64,000 nt of DNA from positions 85,769 to 149,768 of the forward strand of contig CAMFHE010000008.1 of NCBI GenBank assembly GCA_945952045.1, given 5' to 3'. Of this stretch, positions 63,066 to 64,000 are shown piece after piece. The number at the start of each line of letters is the position of its first letter. The stretch's first letter is position 1. The position numbers were made by a program, and so were the translations under genes. This stretch comes from an uncultured Rhizobium sp. Lineage in GTDB: Bacteria > Pseudomonadota > Alphaproteobacteria > Rhizobiales > Rhizobiaceae. A model generated the notes under the pieces. It was not told the DNA's origin. It saw only the letters and a list, made by a program, of their open reading frames with translations, and searched no databases.

Positions 63066-63683
63066 ATGTCGATCACCCGCCGCCACCTGCTGCTTGGACT
63101 GTCCGCCATGCTGGCCGGCTGCACCGCGCAGACCTCCAGTCAACTGGCCAATTACGGTCCTCGGCCGGATGAGAAGCATCCGATGCCGGCGATGCCGCTG
63201 GAAAAGATCAAGCCGGAACTGCGCCGGCAGGAGGTCGCCTATGCGACCGAGCAGGCGCCGGGCACCATCGTCGTCGATACGCCGGCGCGCCGGCTCTATT
63301 ACGTCCTCGGTGCGGGGCGCGCCATGCGGTATGGCATCGGTGTCGGCCGTGAAGGCTATGCGCTGGCCGGCAATGCCTATATCGGTCGCAAGGCCGAATG
63401 GCCGAGCTGGACGCCGACGCCGAACATGATCCGCCGCGATCCGCAGAAGAACCTGAAATATGCCGGCGGTCTGCCGGGCGGGCTGACCAATCCGCTGGGC
63501 GCACGCGCCATCTATCTCTATCGCGGCGGCAACGACACCATGTTCCGCATCCATGGCACCAATCAGCCCTGGTCGATTGGCCAGGCGATGTCGAGCGGCT
63601 GTGTGCGGATGCTCAACCACGACGTCATCGATCTCTTCGAGCGCGTCAAGCCGGGCGACAAGGTCGTCGTCCTGCAGGCCTGA
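63066..63683 (+). CDS. L,D-transpeptidase (YkuD domain)
   Basis: 205 aa. MSITRRHLLLGLSAMLAGCTAQ carries an arginine-led export signal with a lipobox-like LAGC, so it is probably a lipoprotein or a Tat/Sec-exported protein. The YkuD domain has TIVVDTPARRLYYVLGAGRAMRY and the catalytic FRIHGTNQPWSIGQAMSSGCVRMLN (His and Cys). It makes 3-3 cross-links or attaches proteins to peptidoglycan, which is prominent in Rhizobiales. ATG at 63066 is used; a GTG two codons earlier is possible. Confidence 0.92.
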   Translation: MSITRRHLLLGLSAMLAGCTAQTSSQLANYGPRPDEKHPMPAMPLEKIKPELRRQEVAYATEQAPGTIVVDTPARRLYYVLGAGRAMRYGIGVGREGYALAGNAYIGRKAEWPSWTPTPNMIRRDPQKNLKYAGGLPGGLTNPLGARAIYLYRGGNDTMFRIHGTNQPWSIGQAMSSGCVRMLNHDVIDLFERVKPGDKVVVLQA

Positions 63684-63716
63684 CGCGGCCAAAATCCCAT
63701 TTGAAGATGACAATGG

Positions 63717-63742
63717 AAGCCCGCTTTTACGCGGGCTTTTTT
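63717..63742 (+). terminator. Rho-independent terminator after the L,D-transpeptidase gene
   Basis: AAGCCCGC-ttttac-GCGGGCTTTTTT: a 6-8 bp GC stem followed by six T. Confidence 0.9.
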
Positions 63743-63962
63743 GACGTTCAGCGGCGTTTGATGACGCAAGCGTGTCAGCCCGGGACGCATAATGAGCGAC
63801 ATCCGGCCTCCAGCATGCAAAACTGCTATACGGTTGAAAAGAAAAACCGGGCGATTTACTCAAGTCGTTGAACGGTTTCACGTTCGAAAAATGCAGGACC
63901 GAACACGGCGGTGCGCTGGAACTGTTGGTGCAGAAGCATCGCCATAGAAAAAGGGAACGGAC

Positions 63963-64000
63963 ATGAAGAGACTGCTTGCAACGACCTGCCTTGCGTTTGG
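63963..64000 (+). CDS. Start of a secreted protein gene (cut by window edge)
   Basis: AAAGGGAACGGAC precedes an ATG reading MKRLLATTCLAF, the start of a typical signal peptide, and continues to the last base. Too little remains to identify the product. Confidence 0.5.
   Translation, partial: MKRLLATTCLAF

Noticed and set aside
1-64000. CRISPR arrays, rRNA or tRNA genes
   Set aside because: No regularly spaced direct repeats and no tRNA-like cloverleaf sequence was noticed while reading; the element ends in a protein gene, not a tRNA gene.

Overview
The window looks like the chromosome of an alphaproteobacterium of the Rhizobiales, most likely Rhizobiaceae. The evidence is the high-GC coding style, the feuN-feuP-feuQ cluster, the cycHJKL (ccmIEFH) cytochrome c operon, glnE, a rhizobial-type flagellin N-terminus and a gene transfer agent (GTA) cluster of the Rhodobacter capsulatus (RcGTA) type. 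No rRNA, tRNA or CRISPR array was seen.

Layout. 1-3.8 kb: a DUF1214 protein (cut by the window edge), a class A penicillin-binding protein, a YcgN-like protein and a LysE-type exporter. 3.9-29.4 kb: a GTA-like cluster in the order terS-like, terL, portal, g3.5-like, prohead protease, capsid, g6, g7, g8, g9, g10, g10.1, g11, g12 (DUF2460), g13 (DUF2163), g14 (NlpC/P60), g15 (TIM-barrel tail protein) and a holin-like protein. This cluster is interrupted three times: by a ~7.15-kb AT-rich integrative element inside terL, by a four-gene block between terL and the portal gene (40-aa protein, GH19 endolysin-like, Dabb protein, PadR regulator), and by an opposite-strand MFS transporter between g8 and g9.

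The most unusual feature is the element at about 5095-12248. A large serine integrase lies next to its right end and a small serine resolvase/invertase next to its left end. Between them are a protein with HUH-endonuclease-like motifs, a 672-aa flagellin with three internal repeat modules, and an unlisted 52-aa ORF downstream of the integrase. The ends share the 4-bp core GCCA, and joining them restores an uninterrupted terL frame (ATPase domain ...DELA joined to KWKY... nuclease domain). The insertion lies just after the Walker B motif. I read this as a precisely integrated, possibly excisable element that silences GTA DNA packaging and carries a flagellar antigen gene as cargo.

29.5-64 kb is ordinary chromosome: feuNPQ two-component system, a lipoprotein, cycHJKL, degP with a two-component pair, glnE, a PAS sensor kinase, pepN, DMT and MFS transporters, an unrecognised HTH-like protein, a small DUF1127-like protein, a divergent uracil-DNA glycosylase, an AmpR/GcvA-like regulator divergent from a class D beta-lactamase, an Hsp70-like protein, an SDR, a GlcD-like oxidase, ETF-ubiquinone oxidoreductase, MgtE and an L,D-transpeptidase. 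A dispersed ~57-bp repeat occurs twice (upstream of g9 and after the SDR gene).
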